DNA from: Actinobacteria bacterium HGW-Actinobacteria-1
GTDB lineage: Bacteria; Actinomycetota; Coriobacteriia; Anaerosomatales; Anaerosomataceae
DNA length: 64,000 nucleotides
Direction: 5' to 3'
Assembly: GCA_002841355.1 (NCBI GenBank)
Contig: PHFB01000002.1
Location: forward strand, 1 to 64,000
The notes under the pieces are model-generated. The model saw only the letters and a list, made by a program, of their open reading frames with translations, ran no database searches and was not told where the DNA came from. Shown one piece after another: positions 41,746 to 50,869 of the stretch. Each line of letters starts with the position of its first letter. Position 1 is the stretch's first letter. The position numbers were made by a program, and so were the translations under genes.

Positions 41746-42417
41746 ATGGAATCCTCATCAGCACGCATACTTCTCGCATCCGCATCTCCCCGTCGGCGAC
41801 GCCTCATCGGCTGGCTCGGTCTCGCGGTCGATGTCACCTCGGTCGACACCCCCGAGGAACTCGATTCGCCGCTGGCGGCCGTCCCGGGACAGCTCGCCGC
41901 TTCGATCGCCGCCGAGAAGGCCCTGGCCGCCCGCGAAGCGGGCGAGCGTGGCCGGCTCGTATTCGGCCTCGACACGATCGTCGTGGCCGACGGCGAGGTT
42001 CTCGGCAAGCCTGCAGACCTGGACGACGCGTACCGCATGCTGCGCACGCTCTCGGGACGCACGCACCACGTCGTGACCGGCATCGCACTCTTGGAGCCTG
42101 GTGCCGAGGCGCCACGCACCTTCGCGGTGACGACCCGCGTGCAGATGCGCGAGCTCACCGACGCCGATATCGCCGAGTGGGCCGAGAAGGGCGAGCTCAT
42201 GGGGTGCGCTGGCGCGTACAACATCGAGCACCACCTGGCGTCCGTGGGCCTCGACGAGTGCTACCAGAACGTCGCGGGGATGCCACTCTGTCACCTGCAC
42301 GCCGCCCTCGCGTCGGGCGGGATCGTAGGTGTGCCGGAGGGTCTGGCGTCGCCGGTCGCCGCGTGCGACGCGGCGCTCGGGAGGCGCTGCGCGCTCGGGC
42401 CCACGCTCGTTCGCTAG
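41746..42417 (+). CDS. maf: Maf-family nucleoside triphosphate pyrophosphatase
   Basis: 223 residues. Hydrolyses non-canonical or pyrimidine NTPs to NMP and pyrophosphate. N-terminal ILLASASPRRRRLI substrate loop, IAAEKALAA, GLDTIVVADGEVLGKP with catalytic Asp, SGRTHHVVTGIALL and AGAYNIEHH. The C-terminus is about 20 residues longer than average. No ribosome site; likely leaderless. Ends overlap the methyltransferase stop by four bases. Confidence 0.92.
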   Translation: MESSSARILLASASPRRRRLIGWLGLAVDVTSVDTPEELDSPLAAVPGQLAASIAAEKALAAREAGERGRLVFGLDTIVVADGEVLGKPADLDDAYRMLRTLSGRTHHVVTGIALLEPGAEAPRTFAVTTRVQMRELTDADIAEWAEKGELMGCAGAYNIEHHLASVGLDECYQNVAGMPLCHLHAALASGGIVGVPEGLASPVAACDAALGRRCALGPTLVR

Positions 42418-43241
42418 GCGCGGACTGCCGTCACGATCATCGACTCGTCCTTCTCGGCATCAAGCTCGCGGCCGGTGTGATCGCCGAGGAAGCGCACGTC
42501 ACCGAAGCCCGCATGCTCAAGCTCGGCGCGAATGAGCGCGGGCGGCATCGCGAAATGCAGCGAGCGGCGGGTGCGCAGTCTCCAGCCGCCAGTCGGATCG
42601 GCCTCGAGCGTCTTCGGCCAGTCCTCGATCGTGTGCGGCGCCTCGCGCACCGACGGGTCGCGCACGAGCGTCACGAAGTCGAAGAGCACGCCGTCGCCCT
42701 CCGGCGTGTAGTCGAGCAGCCGCAAGAAGAACTTGTCGCCGCCGGGAGTCTCTCGGAAGACGGGGCTCATCGTGCGCACGTGCTGCGTGATGAGCCGCTC
42801 GTGGTTGAGGTAGTGCAGCACAAGGACGCCACCCGACCGAAGCGCTGCCGAGAAGTCCTCGAGCGCCTCGCGCAGACCCGCAAGCGAGCGCACGTGCGGG
42901 AGCGCGTTGCCCGTGCACGTGAGCGCGTCGACCTGCCCGCCGAGCATCCCCGCGACCTGTCCGAAGCCACCCTCGACGATCCGGAGGTCGCTTCCGGCCG
43001 CCTCGACGTTCTCGCGGGCGAGCGCGAGCATGTCCTCGCTTGGGTCGATGGCGGTGACGTCGAGGCCCCAGGAGCGGAACATGATCGCGTGCCGCGCACT
43101 GCCAGCGCCCACATCAGCCACCGAGCGAACCCCGTGCGCCGAGAACAGCTCGCGGAAGAACGGTCCTTCGCGGGTCAGCCGACGGTCCCAGTCGACGAGC
43201 TCGTCGTACTCGCGCTCCTCGTTGTGCTTCGCGTCGAACAC
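42414..43241 (-). CDS. Class I SAM-dependent methyltransferase
   Basis: 275 residues from GTG 43241, one base after the amidohydrolase stop. Motif I VADVGAGSARHAIMF, motif II Asp in VTAIDPSEDML, and post-motif VDALTCTGNALPHV. C-terminal part about 180-275 is a small beta domain. Small-molecule methyltransferase; acceptor unknown. Last gene of the CNNM-PspC operon. Confidence 0.88.
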   Translation of the reverse strand: MFDAKHNEEREYDELVDWDRRLTREGPFFRELFSAHGVRSVADVGAGSARHAIMFRSWGLDVTAIDPSEDMLALARENVEAAGSDLRIVEGGFGQVAGMLGGQVDALTCTGNALPHVRSLAGLREALEDFSAALRSGGVLVLHYLNHERLITQHVRTMSPVFRETPGGDKFFLRLLDYTPEGDGVLFDFVTLVRDPSVREAPHTIEDWPKTLEADPTGGWRLRTRRSLHFAMPPALIRAELEHAGFGDVRFLGDHTGRELDAEKDESMIVTAVRA

Positions 43242-43242
43242 G

Positions 43243-44169
43243 CTAGTCGTCCAGGTGGTAGATGCGCACCGCGTTGCCGCGCAGGATCAGGTCCCGGTCG
43301 CGATCCGAGAGCCCGAGCTCCTCAAGCGTGCGAACTTGCTGGAATTTGATCCACTTCCGGTACTGCGCAGTCGTGCCCGAGTCCGTGCCGAAGAGCACGC
43401 GCTCGGGCCCGAACGCGGTGAGCGCACGGTCGAACACCTGCGGAAGCGTATAGCCGTGCGGGTCGTAATCCATCCAGTTGTTCGTCCCCGAGGAGTCGAA
43501 CGACACGTTTTTGCACTGATAGCCCAGACGGAGCGCCTCGTGCAGGTACCCGGCCCCGAAATGTGCGATCACGAACGGCATGTCCGGGTAGTCGCGCGCC
43601 ACAGGCGAGAGGTCCGTCGGGTCCGCGTAGCGCAGGTCGCCCGTCGGATCCACGGTCACGCCGTAGTGGATGCAGATGGACGCGCCAAGCTCGGCCGCCT
43701 TCTCGAAGAACGGCCGACACGCCGGGTCCGACAGGTGGAAGCAGCGGTTCACCGGCAGCAGCTTCACGCCCTTGAACCCCGCCGCCATCTCACGCTCGAG
43801 CAGCGCGGGGGCATCCGGCGTGCGCGGGTCGATGTTGCAGAGCGCAGCCACCCGCCCGCCCGAGGCTGCGATGAAGTCGCGCGAATACTGCAAGTCGGGA
43901 AGCACCGACATCACGACGGCCTTCGCAACGCCGGCGTCGTCCAGGCGCTCCGCATACCACGCGGCCATCTCGGCGGCGTCGAGGTCCGGTAGCGTCTCTT
44001 GCCTGCGACCGAACTTGCCCTCTTCGAGCGCCTTCTTCCAGCGCGGGTTCGCGTCGGGATCCCGCTCGACGAACTCGCGGAAGAGCGGCAGCGCGAACAT
44101 ATGGACGTGCGCGTCGACCACATCGCCCGCGCGTGTCGCAGGTGCGAGCTTCTCTTCGGGAGCTCTCAC
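43243..44169 (-). CDS. Amidohydrolase-family (TIM-barrel) hydrolase
   Basis: 308 residues from GTG 44169, eight bases after the PspC stop; a longer in-frame reading to 44352 lies inside that gene. Metal motif VDAHVHMF near residue 20, FKGVKLLPVN, SICIHYGV, VIAHFGAGY and the final Asp in RVLFGTDSGTT. This matches amidohydrolase_2 proteins acting on decarboxylations or cyclic amides. Substrate unknown. Confidence 0.85.
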   Translation of the reverse strand: MRAPEEKLAPATRAGDVVDAHVHMFALPLFREFVERDPDANPRWKKALEEGKFGRRQETLPDLDAAEMAAWYAERLDDAGVAKAVVMSVLPDLQYSRDFIAASGGRVAALCNIDPRTPDAPALLEREMAAGFKGVKLLPVNRCFHLSDPACRPFFEKAAELGASICIHYGVTVDPTGDLRYADPTDLSPVARDYPDMPFVIAHFGAGYLHEALRLGYQCKNVSFDSSGTNNWMDYDPHGYTLPQVFDRALTAFGPERVLFGTDSGTTAQYRKWIKFQQVRTLEELGLSDRDRDLILRGNAVRIYHLDD

Positions 44170-44177
44170 GCCGCCCA

Positions 44178-44612
44178 CTATCCTGCCTGCGGGACTTTGG
44201 GTTCCTCGGGAATCACGATCGCGAGGATGATGTACGCGACGATCCCGGAACCGAAGTTGCCGAGGAACACCAGGGCGAGGAAGGCGATGCGCAACAGCAC
44301 CGCATCGATGCCGAGATACCGCGCCAAGCCACCAAGTACGCCCGAGACCCACTTGTCGTCACGCGAGCGGTACAGCCGAGTCCCCTTCGCTGGCATATTC
44401 ATCTTGCCGCCGCGACCCGCGAGCACGATCACGACGATGCCGATGAGCACGAGTGCGATGGCCCCTCGAGACGCCCGGACCGTATCCCACACAGCGTAGA
44501 TCGGCTCGGGGATGAGACCGAACTGCCTCGCCATCAGCCAACCGCCCACGACGATCAACAGCCCGCCGATGATCAGCAGCGGCCCATTCTGGTCGTTACG
44601 TTCGTCAGACAT
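44178..44612 (-). CDS. PspC-domain membrane protein, C-terminal PspC
   Basis: 144 residues; ATG after CTAGGAGG. Two N-terminal helices (LLIIGGLLIVVGGWLMA; GAIALVLIGIVVIVL), then a PspC domain at about 75-140: RLYRSRDDKWVSGVLGGLARYLGID and a membrane helix ending in IPEEP. PspC proteins sense envelope stress. The order (helices first) is the mirror of the upstream PspC protein. Confidence 0.9.
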   Translation of the reverse strand: MSDERNDQNGPLLIIGGLLIVVGGWLMARQFGLIPEPIYAVWDTVRASRGAIALVLIGIVVIVLAGRGGKMNMPAKGTRLYRSRDDKWVSGVLGGLARYLGIDAVLLRIAFLALVFLGNFGSGIVAYIILAIVIPEEPKVPQAG

Positions 44613-44620
44613 TCTGCCTC

Positions 44621-45565
44621 CTAGTAGAACTCGACGCGAACGCTGCTGATGCCCGCATCAAGCGTGATGTCCCAGAACTCCCGGTTCTCGGAGAACCCAT
44701 CCGTCTCGTACACGTCCTCGCTGCCATCGACCAACGAAAGTCCTGACGGCCTGTTGACCGAGCTGAGTCCCTTGTCGACGCGAAGGCGGACGTTCTCGCC
44801 CTCCTTGATGCGGAGCGTGAACGTGGAGACGCCGCTATCGATCAGGACCGGCACACCACCGTGGGCGACCATCGAGTCGACGGCCCCAAGCGTGAGCGTC
44901 CCCTTCGAGACGCCCGCTTTGAGCGTGACGCCCGAAAGCGAGAGATTGCTGAGATCCGCATCGATCTGGCTCACGCCGCCATCGATCGTGACGTCCCAGG
45001 TCACCGTGCGATCGAGCTTCACGTCGAGACGTGCGTTGTCGCGCGGGGCGACCCAGTTGCCGTTCCCCATCCCGACCGAGACGTCAGCACCTCGCGCCGA
45101 GGAGCGCACATCGAAGATCGGCTCGAACGGGCTCTCGCCCGATGCGCGGACCAGATCCGAGCCGTCGGTGACGGTCAGTGTCCCCACGCCGCCGTTGATC
45201 TGCGCCGTGCCCGTGAGCACGGCCGAGTCGTGCTGCGTCGTGTTGTCGAACGGCTCAGCGTTAGCCGAGCGGGACATCGGCGTGACCACGAACGGTCCGA
45301 ACGGGCTCCAGTTCCCGCCGTTCACCGGCATTGCGAAGACGCCCCACGCAAGCCCGGCAATCACGAGCAGGCTAGAGAGCACGCGCAGCCACGTGTTGTC
45401 GGTGCCCCTCCCGATAACGTCGATGCCGGCCGCGATGAGCAGCAACGGCCAGAGCGTGAACACGTTCCACCACACACCCCACGGGATCACCCCGAACGTA
45501 TTGCCCAGGAAGATCAGACCGATCGCGATGACCGTGAGCCCTTCCGCGATTCGCTTCAGCTCCAT
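44621..45565 (-). CDS. Toast_rack (LiaF-like/DUF2154) envelope protein
   Basis: 314 residues from ATG 45565, which overlaps the upstream stop (TGATG). N-terminal helices about 8-70 (IAIGLIFLGNTFGVIPW), then a repetitive beta domain with VTIDGGVSQIDADLSNLSLSG, VTLKAGVSKGTLTLG and ITLDAGISSVRVEFY, the toast_rack fold. With two PspC genes it forms a cell-envelope stress module. Confidence 0.87.
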   Translation of the reverse strand: MELKRIAEGLTVIAIGLIFLGNTFGVIPWGVWWNVFTLWPLLLIAAGIDVIGRGTDNTWLRVLSSLLVIAGLAWGVFAMPVNGGNWSPFGPFVVTPMSRSANAEPFDNTTQHDSAVLTGTAQINGGVGTLTVTDGSDLVRASGESPFEPIFDVRSSARGADVSVGMGNGNWVAPRDNARLDVKLDRTVTWDVTIDGGVSQIDADLSNLSLSGVTLKAGVSKGTLTLGAVDSMVAHGGVPVLIDSGVSTFTLRIKEGENVRLRVDKGLSSVNRPSGLSLVDGSEDVYETDGFSENREFWDITLDAGISSVRVEFY

Positions 45566-46104
45566 CAGCGACGCGCCCCCTTGAAGAGCGCGCTGATGCC
45601 GACCGCGATGATGATGAGCGGCCAGAAGCGCCACAGGTCGATCCCGGGCAGGAACTGATTTGCCAGCAGCAGCCCGCCGATGACGATGAGTGCGACGCCG
45701 AACCCGACCCCGCCATGGCGGTCATGCTCGACCGGTGCGGGCGGCGTCCAACTGGGTGCCGCCGGCATGGCAGTGGGCGCGTTGGCTGGCTCGGCTACCG
45801 TCTCTGGCGCCGGAACGACATCCGGAGCCTTCGGTATCCCACTGTCAATCGGTTCGTTGGTATCGCTCACAAAGACCCCTCCTTGTTCGCTCACGCCCGT
45901 CGAAACAGCAGCTCCAACAGGTTCCTCGGGGACGACGATCGCCATCACGAGGTAGGCAACCCCGACCGCGCCCTGGGTGAGTATGCCCAACAGCACGACG
46001 CCTACGCGTACCAGCGTCGGATCCACCGAGAAGTACTCGGCAATGCCACCGCAGACCCCCGCGACCATTCGATCGCTACGGCTCCTGTACAGCGTCCGCT
46101 CCAT
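45565..46104 (-). CDS. PspC-domain membrane protein, N-terminal PspC
   Basis: 179 residues; ATG 46104 after GAGGATC. PspC domain 1-60: TLYRSRSDRMVAGVCGGIAEYFSVD, helix, IVVPEEP. A Pro/Ala-rich linker (about 80-130) and two close C-terminal helices (VALIVIGGLLLANQF; WPLIIIAVGISALF) follow. The start lies 29 bases inside the CNNM gene end. Confidence 0.9.
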   Translation of the reverse strand: MERTLYRSRSDRMVAGVCGGIAEYFSVDPTLVRVGVVLLGILTQGAVGVAYLVMAIVVPEEPVGAAVSTGVSEQGGVFVSDTNEPIDSGIPKAPDVVPAPETVAEPANAPTAMPAAPSWTPPAPVEHDRHGGVGFGVALIVIGGLLLANQFLPGIDLWRFWPLIIIAVGISALFKGARR

Positions 46105-47422
46105 GAGATCCTCCGTGCTTCGTCTCCTCCGCGTGCGTCCGGACGACGCGCAATCGCGCGATCCTCCGCCGACGCACCGCTTCCACCTTCACGTTCAACG
46201 ACCCGTGCACCACGACTTCGCCCGGCACGGGAATATGTCCTAGTTTCACCAGAATCCAACCGGCGATCGTCTCGTACTCGTCGGATACCGGCAGATCCAG
46301 ACCGAGCATATCGCGAGCTTCTTCGACCGACAGCTGACCGTCGACCACCCACTCGTCAGGTCCAAGCGTGGTGATGTAGCGCCGCTCCTTGTCGAACTCG
46401 TCGGCAACCTCGCCGATGATTTCCTCGACGATGTCCTCGATGGTGACCAGTCCTGCGGTGCCGCCGTACTCATCGACGACCACAGCAAGGTGGTTGTGCG
46501 CTCGCTGCATGTCACTGAGCATCGCCAGAATAGGCTTGGTCTCGGGCACGAACACCGCCGGTCGCATGTACGGCGTCACGAGGCTATCGATCTTGCCGGA
46601 TGACGCCGGACCTACCAGGTCCTTCAGCAGCACGATGCCGATCACCGAGTCGGGATCGTCGTGGTAGACAGGCAGTCGCGAGTACCCGGAGCTTTGGAAC
46701 ATCACGATAGCCTCGCGCACGGTGGTTGTGTCCTCGAGCATCGCGGCGTCCACACGGGGAACCATCACTTCCTTGGCGACCGTGTCGCCAAGCTCGAAGA
46801 TCTCGTGGATCATCCGCTTCTCTTCTTCGAGCAGCGTTCCCTGCTCGGTCACCAGAAGCTTGATCTCCTCCTCGGTCACACCCGGGCGTATCGAGCCGGG
46901 CTTCACGCCAAGGAGGCGTGCAACGCCATCAGTGGAGCGCGAGAGCAGCCAGATGAGCGGTGCTGTCAGGCGCTGAAGGAGCGTGATCGGTCCGGCGACG
47001 GCCTTCGCGACGCTCTCCGCGCGCTGCAGCCCAAGCCGCTTTGGGGCAAGTTCGCCAAATACGAGCGTGAGATACGAGATAACGACGGTGACGAGGAAGA
47101 TCGACAGCCCACTGGCTATGTTCGTCATCCAGCCAAGACCGAGCCCGCGCAGCCACGCCGCGAGCGGCGTAGCCAGGGTGACCGCGGCAGTAGCCGATGC
47201 ACCAAAACCGACGAGCGTTATGCCGACCTGCGTCGCCGCGAGGAACCGTGACGGGTCGCTTGTCAGCGCAAGCACCGCACGTGCTTTCGACGAGCCCTCC
47301 TCGGCCTCTGCCTGAAGCGCGGCGCGGCGTGCGCTCACAAGCGCGATCTCGGCCGCGGCAAAGTAGCCGTTCAGGACGACCAGCACTGCCACGAGGAATA
47401 TCTCTCCAATATATGCATCCAT
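46076..47422 (-). CDS. CNNM/CorC (hemolysin-C family) membrane protein
   Basis: 448 residues. DUF21 membrane domain about 1-195 (NGYFAAAEIALVSARRA; LVFGELAPKRLGLQ), CBS pair about 215-340 (KEVMVPRVDAAML; VVVDEYGGTAGLVTIEDIVEEIIGEV), and CorC_HlyC transporter-associated domain about 350-430. Linked in other bacteria to Mg2+ efflux or balance. No ribosome site before ATG 47422; possibly leaderless. Head of the operon that continues with PspC and toast_rack genes. Confidence 0.93.
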   Translation of the reverse strand: MDAYIGEIFLVAVLVVLNGYFAAAEIALVSARRAALQAEAEEGSSKARAVLALTSDPSRFLAATQVGITLVGFGASATAAVTLATPLAAWLRGLGLGWMTNIASGLSIFLVTVVISYLTLVFGELAPKRLGLQRAESVAKAVAGPITLLQRLTAPLIWLLSRSTDGVARLLGVKPGSIRPGVTEEEIKLLVTEQGTLLEEEKRMIHEIFELGDTVAKEVMVPRVDAAMLEDTTTVREAIVMFQSSGYSRLPVYHDDPDSVIGIVLLKDLVGPASSGKIDSLVTPYMRPAVFVPETKPILAMLSDMQRAHNHLAVVVDEYGGTAGLVTIEDIVEEIIGEVADEFDKERRYITTLGPDEWVVDGQLSVEEARDMLGLDLPVSDEYETIAGWILVKLGHIPVPGEVVVHGSLNVKVEAVRRRRIARLRVVRTHAEETKHGGSHGADAVQEP

Positions 47423-47517
47423 GCCGATAAGGTTACCGTAAGTGGGCGGACCAAAACGACGTCATGTTCTTGAGCATGGCGAAGCGGGGATGTGGGTTTA
47501 CGCGGGCGGGCGGTTAG

Positions 47518-47531
47518 CGGAGAATTCTCCG
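47518..47531. repeat. 14-base palindrome upstream of the second HEAT gene
   Basis: CGGAGAATTCTCCG, 33 bases before the GTG at 47565, in the 142-base divergent region with the CNNM gene. Possibly an operator. No clear promoter could be assigned. Confidence 0.4.
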
Positions 47532-47564
47532 AGGCCGCGGTGAATACCTGGGGGTGAGAGCACG

Positions 47565-49541
47565 GTGTCAGACGAGCAGGTGAAACGCGCGGTCGACACC
47601 GTTGTCCGCTCGCTTGCCACCTCGGCGAAGACACTCCGTCTCTACCCTCCCTCAAGCCCGATTCCGAGGCAGACCGCGGACGCAGCGCTCGAAGCCCTCA
47701 GCCAGTTCCTGGTAGACGAGCCTGTGCTCACGCTCACTGTGGCCCGCGAGGGCTTCTCGTTCCGGAACTCGGCGGTGAACGCCCCAGGCTCCAGTGAACT
47801 CGCCGATATGCTGACTCGCCACGGTGTCGCCGAGATGAGCGTGCTGCCCGGCGCCAACGTTGACGAGCTGATCTCGTTCGTCGGCGCGGTGCTGAAGGAT
47901 CCGCTCGAAGTGCGCGGGGTCGGCGGAATGGGCGCTGTGCTCGCCGCCGAAGGCGTCGAGTGCGTTCGCGTCTCCGATGTCTCACTGACCGTCGCCGAGA
48001 TCGAGACGCTCGATCAGGGCGATGACGTCGACGAGTTCCTCCGCGAACTCGCCAACAATCCCGACAAGCTCGCGCTGTGGCTTGCAAGCGCCACTTCCGG
48101 AGATCCGGCGGCCCTCGCCGAAGGACTCACGGAGCTAGCCGATGTCGTTGGCCCAGGCGGCCTGGACCGCCTCGTCGCCTCGCTCTCATCGGCGTTCCTG
48201 CAACAGCAACCCGATGGCCGAGACGCGCTGCTGGGTCTCTCGGTCAAGAACACCGACGTCCGCTCGCTCATGGGCGCTGTTCTCGGGTCTATCGGCACGC
48301 CGGATATCGCACAGTCGCTCGCTGGCGGACTGTTCGGCAAGAACGTTCTCTCGATGTCGAACATGCTTGCCGGACTGCCGCTTGGCGAGCGCGTCTCGGA
48401 GATACTGGCCGAGGTCAAGCCGCTGCTGGCGTCGGCCGGGCACACCAATCGGGAGATGGCCTTCCTCGAGCACATGCTGGAGCTGCGGGGGAAAGAAGAA
48501 CCCGAGGCTCCCCTGGTGAATCAGCGCCCGGATTACACCAAAGTCGCGAAGATCGCCGACGTCCGCCCCGAGGAAGTCGAGAAGGTCCGGGGCGAGGTCC
48601 AGTCCTCAATGGCCAAGATGAACGCGCGCAGCGTCACCACGATGCTGCAGCTCCTCGATCAGCAGGAGGATTTCGCGCTCTACTGCAAGACGCTCGACGG
48701 ACTCGCCTCCACGGTGCCGGCTCTGTTCGAGATGCGCGATTTTCGGCTGGCCGAGCAGGTCCTGTCGGAACTGGCAGGCCGAGAGGCGCGGACCGACCAA
48801 CCGTGGCCAGAGCTGACCGAGAAGCTACGCGAAGCGATCAGCAAAGCGACAGGCCCGAGGTCGATGTCGGCGCTGCTGCATGCGGTCGGTGACGATCCAT
48901 CGCTCATGCCGGCGGCGCGCGACATCCTTCGCCGGACCGGCGCCCCCGCCCAGACCGCGTTCCTGCACGAAGCCCTCAACGTCAGGGACTCCGATGGTCT
49001 GGCTATCGCCGGAGATGCACTCGGTCGCCGCCTGCTCGATCTGCTCGTGGCCGAGGCCCCGAACGCGCAGTGGTTCAACATCGCTCCCATCGTCCAACGT
49101 CTCGCTACCGAGGGCGACCCGCGCTCAAGCCAGACGGTCGACGCCATACTCCGGAGGCCCGACGAACAATCTCGCCAAGAGGCAGCAAAGGGGCTCGCAG
49201 GCGTTGGCACGTCCATGGCGGTTCGGCAGCTTGCCTCCCTCACCCGCGACCCAAGCCCCGAAGTCGCGCTCGTAGCGATTCGTGCAGCGGGACGCTCGGT
49301 CGCGCCGGGTTCGGCGAACATGCTGGGTACCCGCTTCGATGAGCTCGACTGCGATGGCAAGGACTTCACAGCGTGCCGGGAGATCATCAACGCGCTCACG
49401 CGCTCGGTCGACCCCGACGCGACCGCGGTGCTGTCGCGCATCGCCGCGCGCAAGGCGCTCATCAAGCGCGGCCACTTCGCCGAGATCACCGATCTTGCGC
49501 GTCAGGCGCTGACGACACGCAACGCTGGAGGTGAGCGGTGA
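47565..49541 (+). CDS. HEAT-repeat protein with N-terminal YPP domain (copy 2)
   Basis: 658 residues from GTG 47565 after GGGGGTGAG. YPP domain about 8-150 (RLYPPSSPIPRQT, Tyr27; later GANVDELISFVGAVL), then helical repeats; the last 100 residues (SMAVRQLASLTRDPSPEVALVAIRAAG and RKALIKRGHFAEI) align with the end of copy 1. No signal or membrane helix. Its stop overlaps the start of the HD-GYP partner as in copy 1, so gene order and coupling are conserved. Confidence 0.85.
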   Translation: MSDEQVKRAVDTVVRSLATSAKTLRLYPPSSPIPRQTADAALEALSQFLVDEPVLTLTVAREGFSFRNSAVNAPGSSELADMLTRHGVAEMSVLPGANVDELISFVGAVLKDPLEVRGVGGMGAVLAAEGVECVRVSDVSLTVAEIETLDQGDDVDEFLRELANNPDKLALWLASATSGDPAALAEGLTELADVVGPGGLDRLVASLSSAFLQQQPDGRDALLGLSVKNTDVRSLMGAVLGSIGTPDIAQSLAGGLFGKNVLSMSNMLAGLPLGERVSEILAEVKPLLASAGHTNREMAFLEHMLELRGKEEPEAPLVNQRPDYTKVAKIADVRPEEVEKVRGEVQSSMAKMNARSVTTMLQLLDQQEDFALYCKTLDGLASTVPALFEMRDFRLAEQVLSELAGREARTDQPWPELTEKLREAISKATGPRSMSALLHAVGDDPSLMPAARDILRRTGAPAQTAFLHEALNVRDSDGLAIAGDALGRRLLDLLVAEAPNAQWFNIAPIVQRLATEGDPRSSQTVDAILRRPDEQSRQEAAKGLAGVGTSMAVRQLASLTRDPSPEVALVAIRAAGRSVAPGSANMLGTRFDELDCDGKDFTACREIINALTRSVDPDATAVLSRIAARKALIKRGHFAEITDLARQALTTRNAGGER

Positions 49542-50863
49542 TGGAAGAGCGAGTCGCACTTGAGATGATCACCGCGCTCTCCGCCGCCCGGAAGGCGACG
49601 CACCTCTACCCGCCGGCACACCCGAAGTACCAGCAGGCCGTCGCCGAACTCACCGCGGCCGTGCACGAGTGCGTGCTCGAGGGCCCCTTCACGCTCAACG
49701 TGCATCTGGGCAGGCTGTATCAGGACAGTCGCGTGCTTTCCTCGGAGGTCTCCGGATCCCACGCGATCGCCGAAGCGCTCGAAGCGCACCGCGTTGAGAG
49801 CATCACGTTCGAACCCGATGTCTCCGAGCATGACGCCATCACCCTCGTCGAGGTGCTCGCGATGCGACCCACGCCCAGCCTCGATGTCGCGGAGGAGCTC
49901 GAGCGCCGGGGCGCAACCGCCATCGTGGTCGCCGCGATCGTGGATGAGGAAGCCGAAGAGGCCGAGGAGCGCGATCGCATCCGCGAGCAAGACCGCGCAC
50001 TCTACAAGCGGCTGCTCGGCGTGCTGCGCACGCTGACCGCGCGCATTCAGCAGACCGGCGACCCGAACGTCGGCGAGGCCGGGATGGTCGTGGAGGGCAT
50101 CCTTGCCCGGCTGATGGACGACAGCGCCGCGGTTCTGGGACTCGCGACCATGAACGGGCAGAGTGAGACGAACCTCTTCCACTCGATCAACACGATGATC
50201 TACGCGCTGATCGTGGGCAATGAGCTTGGCATTCCCGAGGAGGGCCTTACCTCCCTCGGCGTCGCAGCGCTACTGCACGACATCGGCAAGGTCGCCTTCG
50301 ACACCACCGACCCGGCGCAGGTCGAGCAGGCGCGCTACTTGCATCCCAAGATTGGCGCGGACATCCTGTCGCGTTTGCCCGAGCAGGACCGGACGCCGAT
50401 GCTCGTGGCATACGAGCACCACATGGCAGCGGACGGCTCCGGATACCCCGAGCGCGAAGCCGGCTACGTCACGCATCCGTATAGCCGGATGGTAGCCATC
50501 GCTGATCGCTACGACCGACTCACCACGGTGAAGCCGGAAGGGTTCGCCATGACGCCGGACCAGGCCGTGATCCAGCTGCTCAGAGACACGGCGAGCTTGC
50601 TCGACCAGACGTTGACGCGCCTATTCGTGAAGTCGCTTGGCGTCTTCCCCGTCGGTTGCGTTGTTCGGCTCACCGACCACTCGGTTGGGGTCGTCTGCGC
50701 CCGCGGAGCAGACTCTCTCCACCCGAGAGTACGCCTGATGTACGACGCGGATGGGTTGCTCCTGGAGTCCGAGAGAGAGATCGAGACGGCGGAGGCCGAG
50801 ATCGGCATCGTTGAGATCGTTGATCCGGAGAGCCTCGCGGTGACCGTTTCGGATCACCTCTGA
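49541..50863 (+). CDS. HD-GYP domain protein with N-terminal YPP domain (copy 2)
   Basis: 440 residues from ATG 49541 (TGATG overlap; GGAGGTG seven bases before). YPP domain 1-150 with HLYPPAHP (Tyr23). HD-GYP about 205-370: FHSINTMIYALIVG, AALLHDIGKVAFD, LHPKIGADIL, EHHMAADGSGYP, RMVAIADRYDRLTT. Closer to consensus than copy 1, sharing HHM in place of HHE. Predicted cyclic-dinucleotide phosphodiesterase or sensor. The C-terminal about 70 residues form a small beta domain shared with copy 1. Confidence 0.9.
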   Translation: MEERVALEMITALSAARKATHLYPPAHPKYQQAVAELTAAVHECVLEGPFTLNVHLGRLYQDSRVLSSEVSGSHAIAEALEAHRVESITFEPDVSEHDAITLVEVLAMRPTPSLDVAEELERRGATAIVVAAIVDEEAEEAEERDRIREQDRALYKRLLGVLRTLTARIQQTGDPNVGEAGMVVEGILARLMDDSAAVLGLATMNGQSETNLFHSINTMIYALIVGNELGIPEEGLTSLGVAALLHDIGKVAFDTTDPAQVEQARYLHPKIGADILSRLPEQDRTPMLVAYEHHMAADGSGYPEREAGYVTHPYSRMVAIADRYDRLTTVKPEGFAMTPDQAVIQLLRDTASLLDQTLTRLFVKSLGVFPVGCVVRLTDHSVGVVCARGADSLHPRVRLMYDADGLLLESEREIETAEAEIGIVEIVDPESLAVTVSDHL

Positions 50864-50869
50864 TCGAGG

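Noticed and set aside
38005-50863. Recent inverted duplication of the HEAT/HD-GYP pair
   Set aside because: The two copies are strongly diverged in protein sequence and length (721/495 versus 658/440), so they are old paralogues; no long DNA identity is visible.
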